64,000 nt of DNA, from assembly GCA_024529925.1 (NCBI GenBank), contig JAFEUB010001579.1, positions 62,001 to 126,000 of the forward strand, in the 5' to 3' direction. Origin of the DNA: Ophthalmolycus amberensis. Taxonomy: Eukaryota > Chordata > Actinopteri > Perciformes > Zoarcidae. Under the pieces are notes generated by a model, which saw nothing but the letters and a program-made list of their open reading frames with translations, was not told the DNA's origin and did not search any database. The translations under genes and the position numbers were made by a program. Below, piece by piece: positions 60,858-64,000 of the stretch. Numbering within the stretch: the stretch's first letter is position 1; each line of letters starts with the position of its first letter.

Positions 60858-60861
60858 CACA
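60825..60861. repeat. (CA)n array upstream of the exon A acceptor
   Basis: In the gene's sense this is a UG array in the pre-mRNA about 57 bases before the preferred 3' splice site of exon A. Confidence 0.94.
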
Positions 60862-62260
60862 GATATTTGGCAACAGCAGTGCACCATCCACCCTCCCGAG
60901 TCTCTTTCCGCACGGCCTCTCCATCCATGCCACGCTGTACCGGTTTGATCAGGGAGGCTTATTGGACGCCAGAGCATGAATTATGAATTTCACACAGTTT
61001 ACCGCCGCCGTTGATGGTGACACGGCGTCCTAATTAACCAGTGTATAATAATTAGAAACAGCTGGTCATCAGTTGATGTGTTCATTTGCCAGAGCCAGTG
61101 TTCCACATACATCTAATTTGACTGCATCAATCACCGGAGGTGGCAGATTTGTGCGGATGATGAAAAACACAGATTCTTTTTTTTTCTACTGACAAGCAAA
61201 ACAAGGAAAGGGAAGATGGATTTTTTTTGTTTTTTTTAAAGCCTCCTGATATAGATGATGGTAAAATGAGATTCTGTGACATGGGTTCACTGTGAGAAGG
61301 GTTGAGCTGATACATGAAGCTGGTTATCTATATAAGCATGTTTCACCTCTGGCCTGATAGACTGAACACGTCACCAGTCTGGTGATGCTGTTTGAAAGAA
61401 CGGTCCCGTCAGAACACACTTCTGGGAGATATTTGGATGTTTAGCATGACAACTGTCATATGTGGAAAAAAACAACAACTTCATATTAATTGAAAATATC
61501 ACTTGGTGGAAGCATTAATTAGAGGCCACCCTTAACCACCAGGGGGCCCCAAATGTGAACAAATTAAAAATATGCCTCTGTGGTTTCCTCTGTGTATTTT
61601 TCAGAGGATGGAAGTCATACTTAACACATTGTTTAGGTTTTGTTGAATTTATTTGTGTGTTTTTTATGTTTTTTGTATGAATCTGATTGTTGTTTTGCAC
61701 ATTCATCCATTACAATGCACATTTTAAAGATGTTTTGTGTCAAGATGAAGTCCCAGTGAAATGGATGTGAGAGCAGATTTACTTTCTGTTCTGTGACGTA
61801 TTCCAGAATATGTGAGCGGTGTACAGTAACAAGAGGTACAGAAAGTAAATAGGGTGTGGGGTGCCCCATGTTGCTCAGGGCCATGTCCACCTTCGCCACA
61901 GTCAAACCCCGGCTCTTCCGTCTCCCCCCCCCCCCCCCCCCCCCCTCGACTTATCTCGGCTGGCTCACTGAACAGCTGCCTTCTTCTTCGCGAGCAGCGC
62001 CTTGTTTCCTCTCTCCTTGCTAAATATGATTCATTGTTTTAAGGGACACGGGGAGCACAAATGACTTGGAAGGCTTTCTTCGCTCGCCTCTCGTGCTGCC
62101 GAGAGGAGAGCGAGGCGGGAGACAAAAAGACGGCGGCCATAATGTGCTCCTGTTGAAAGAATTAGACGGATCAATGGGACATAAATTGCACTGTTTATGT
62201 ATACAAGAGGCTGGTGTGTAATTGGTAGAGGTGGTTGAATTTCCCCCCGTAATCATCTTA
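60862..62260. other. Upstream intron, possible conserved non-coding DNA
   Basis: The block 60,960-61,105 (GCATGAATTATGAATTTC ... TAATTAACCAGTG, TAATAATTAG) is rich in homeodomain-type cores. A C22 run lies at 61924-61945. No upstream PPP1R37 exon was recognised here. Confidence 0.35.
61924..61945. repeat. Poly-C run (C22)
   Basis: Twenty-two consecutive C residues, the longest homopolymer in the window. Confidence 0.95.
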
Positions 62261-62289
62261 ACTGAGACACACACACACACACACACACA
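62261..62289. repeat. (CA)n microsatellite
   Basis: A CA array facing the GT array that begins about 55 bp further on. Confidence 0.94.
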
Positions 62290-62344
62290 GATTTATGCTT
62301 AAATGTGTCTACATGCTCATATACACAATTATACAGAGCGGGGA

Positions 62345-62345
62345 T

Positions 62346-62401
<56 letters not shown>

Positions 62402-62420
62402 GTGTGTATGTGTGTGTATG
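62345..62420. repeat. (GT)n microsatellite with TATG interruptions
   Basis: A GT array of about 75 bp with three GTAT breaks near the end. Confidence 0.95.
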
Positions 62421-63252
62421 TGCTTTAACATACGGTGCTTTTATATAAATAGAGCAGGTTCTCTGTCACTTTCAGCTCAGAGAGGAAGGAGTGCTGAAGG
62501 AATTTCACCTCATTGGTTAAAATTGTATTGATTTGACAAATTACAACAATCCATGGATCTGTTTGACATTTTACTTTGTATTTAATCTGCACTGCAGCAT
62601 TTTATTTTAGCAATGCATCCATTCATTTGAAGGTAATAAACTACAAAACACAGCACAGATATCTGGGTAGTTATCAGGATAACGCTGATGATATCTCTCC
62701 ACTCATATAAAGAACAGAATTACTACAGTGCTGCAGCTTTCACACAACAGATTGGCCAATGCATGATTTATGTTATCTCATTATTTTATTTGGAAATTTG
62801 AGGTATTCCAAAAATGTCTCACATAAGAAACAAAAATCGAATTGATCTCCAACAATTATGATAAAAAGAAAAAGCAACATGTGCATTAGAAAAGTTCCAA
62901 TTAATAAACATACGGTCCTTTGCTTCTTCATGTAAACATTAAACAAATACAATTTAGAAAGCTGCTGTTTTGGCTGTGATATTTGTTTCTGCACGAATGT
63001 TACTCTGTCCTTGTACTTACACTTACATGGCAACTATGCTATCATATTCGGACTCTCGGACCTGATTGGTGGATCCCTTCTCCCTCACTGTCACTGTCTT
63101 CAGGTTCCCTCCACCCCTTCACACCGTAACATGTAGCGGTGTCCATTATTGTATTATAGCAGAAACAAATAACCGGGGCCATCATTTTACATCAGAGCAT
63201 GTGTGCTTCACTGGGCAGAGTTATTGTACTGTGAGCACACAGGCAGTTTAGG

Positions 63253-63253
<1 letters not shown>
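62421..63253. other. Upstream intron, no gene seen
   Basis: AT-rich unique DNA. Confidence 0.4.

Positions 63254-63284
<31 letters not shown>
63254..63284. repeat. (CA)n microsatellite
   Basis: A pure CA array. Confidence 0.94.
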
Positions 63285-63288
<4 letters not shown>

Positions 63289-63960
63289 GTATGAATAACG
63301 TGTCATCTTTAGAGATTCATGCAGATGCTTGTATCAGTTATCCTGATTAAAGCTGTGAAACAAATGTATGGGAGGTTTTCTGGCTCTGTGCCGCATGAGG
63401 CTCTGCTTCTCACCCCACCATGCAACTTTACACCGAGCTCCTTATTTGATTCATCACAATCATGTCATTAGATATTACAATGACGTGACTGATTTAACTA
63501 CGAGCAGGGCCTAAATGCTGCTTCCTCAGGAGAACCACATGCATCACAGGGCTGTTTTACTGTGCTTGAGTATGTCTTTTTACAGACTTGTCAATGGTGA
63601 CCTGTCTCCCCCTCTCTGTGAAAGCAGGGGGCGGAGCCTTTCAGAACTACCTCGAGCTGGTTGGCTTCGGAGCACGAGGACAAGAAAAGTTTCAAAATGT
63701 TCCAGCTGGAGTAGTGAGGCCTGTTTTGGGAGTCCAGCCTCATCTCTTTCGCAGACTTTGTATACGTTGCTGTCACCTATTTTTTTGAATATTTGTTATT
63801 TTGCAACAGCAAAACAAAAACGAAAAACACTGTCAGAGTGTGTGCTGGCGTCCGGCTAGCGACGACTTGTGAAAGTGAGTTTGTTTGTGGCACCGAGCCA
63901 ATGAACGACGCTCGGCAACAATGTGCAAGCAACCGGCTAGCTACACATATCACACTCCCA
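63285..63960. other. Upstream intron or flank, no gene seen
   Basis: Unique-looking DNA. Frames at 63515-63859 on the plus strand show no domain, and no PPP1R37 N-terminal exon is visible. Confidence 0.4.
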
Positions 63961-63961
63961 A

Positions 63962-63987
<26 letters not shown>
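63961..63987. repeat. (CA)n microsatellite at the window edge
   Basis: A CA array that ends 13 bases before the window boundary. Confidence 0.93.
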
Positions 63988-63992
<5 letters not shown>

Positions 63993-64000
63993 AGAAATAC

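Noticed and set aside
60978..64000. Search for the N-terminal PPP1R37 exons (PP1-docking motif and the helix before exon A)
   Set aside because: No minus-strand segment in the remaining window resembles them, so they are taken to lie outside.

Overview
The window looks like nuclear DNA of a ray-finned fish, probably a percomorph teleost. It is AT-leaning and crowded with CA/GT dinucleotide arrays, homopolymer runs and small DNA-transposon relics of kinds familiar from percomorph genomes. No bacterial, viral or organellar gene organisation is visible, and almost all long open frames are by-products of repeats.

One protein-coding gene can be supported. It lies on the minus strand and covers most of the window: nine coding exons between about 60.77 kb and 13.66 kb, transcribed from high to low coordinates. 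Translated exons give a leucine-rich-repeat protein that aligns through every junction, with matching splice phases, to PPP1R37 (LRRC68), a regulatory subunit of protein phosphatase 1. All eight introns have GT..AG ends. The first coding exons, which in the human protein carry the PP1-docking motif, are not visible and should lie beyond 64 kb. The last exon is separated from the rest by an intron of about 31 kb, and it replaces the long acidic C-terminus of human PPP1R37 with a short tail and a stop. The gene is therefore a divergent, apparently short PPP1R37-like form.

Layout: 1-13.4 kb is downstream intergenic DNA with microsatellites and transposon fragments. 13.44-13.79 kb holds the candidate poly(A) signal, 3' UTR and terminal exon. 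13.8-44.9 kb is the giant intron, with repeats, several blocks that look like conserved non-coding DNA, and two near-identical homeodomain/POU-like motifs. 44.9-60.8 kb holds the LRR exons with intronic transposons: a complete 733-bp hAT element, two fragments of a helicase-encoding (Kolobok-H-like) transposon, and a nested insertion. 60.8-64 kb is an upstream intron.

I found no clear new biological system. The points most worth checking are the gene's unusual 3' structure, CA/UG repeats placed next to splice sites, the duplicated TAAT/octamer motif in the giant intron, the paired helicase-transposon relics, and a perfect 24-bp hairpin beside one of them. All family identifications rest on recollection of known proteins and repeats; no search was run.
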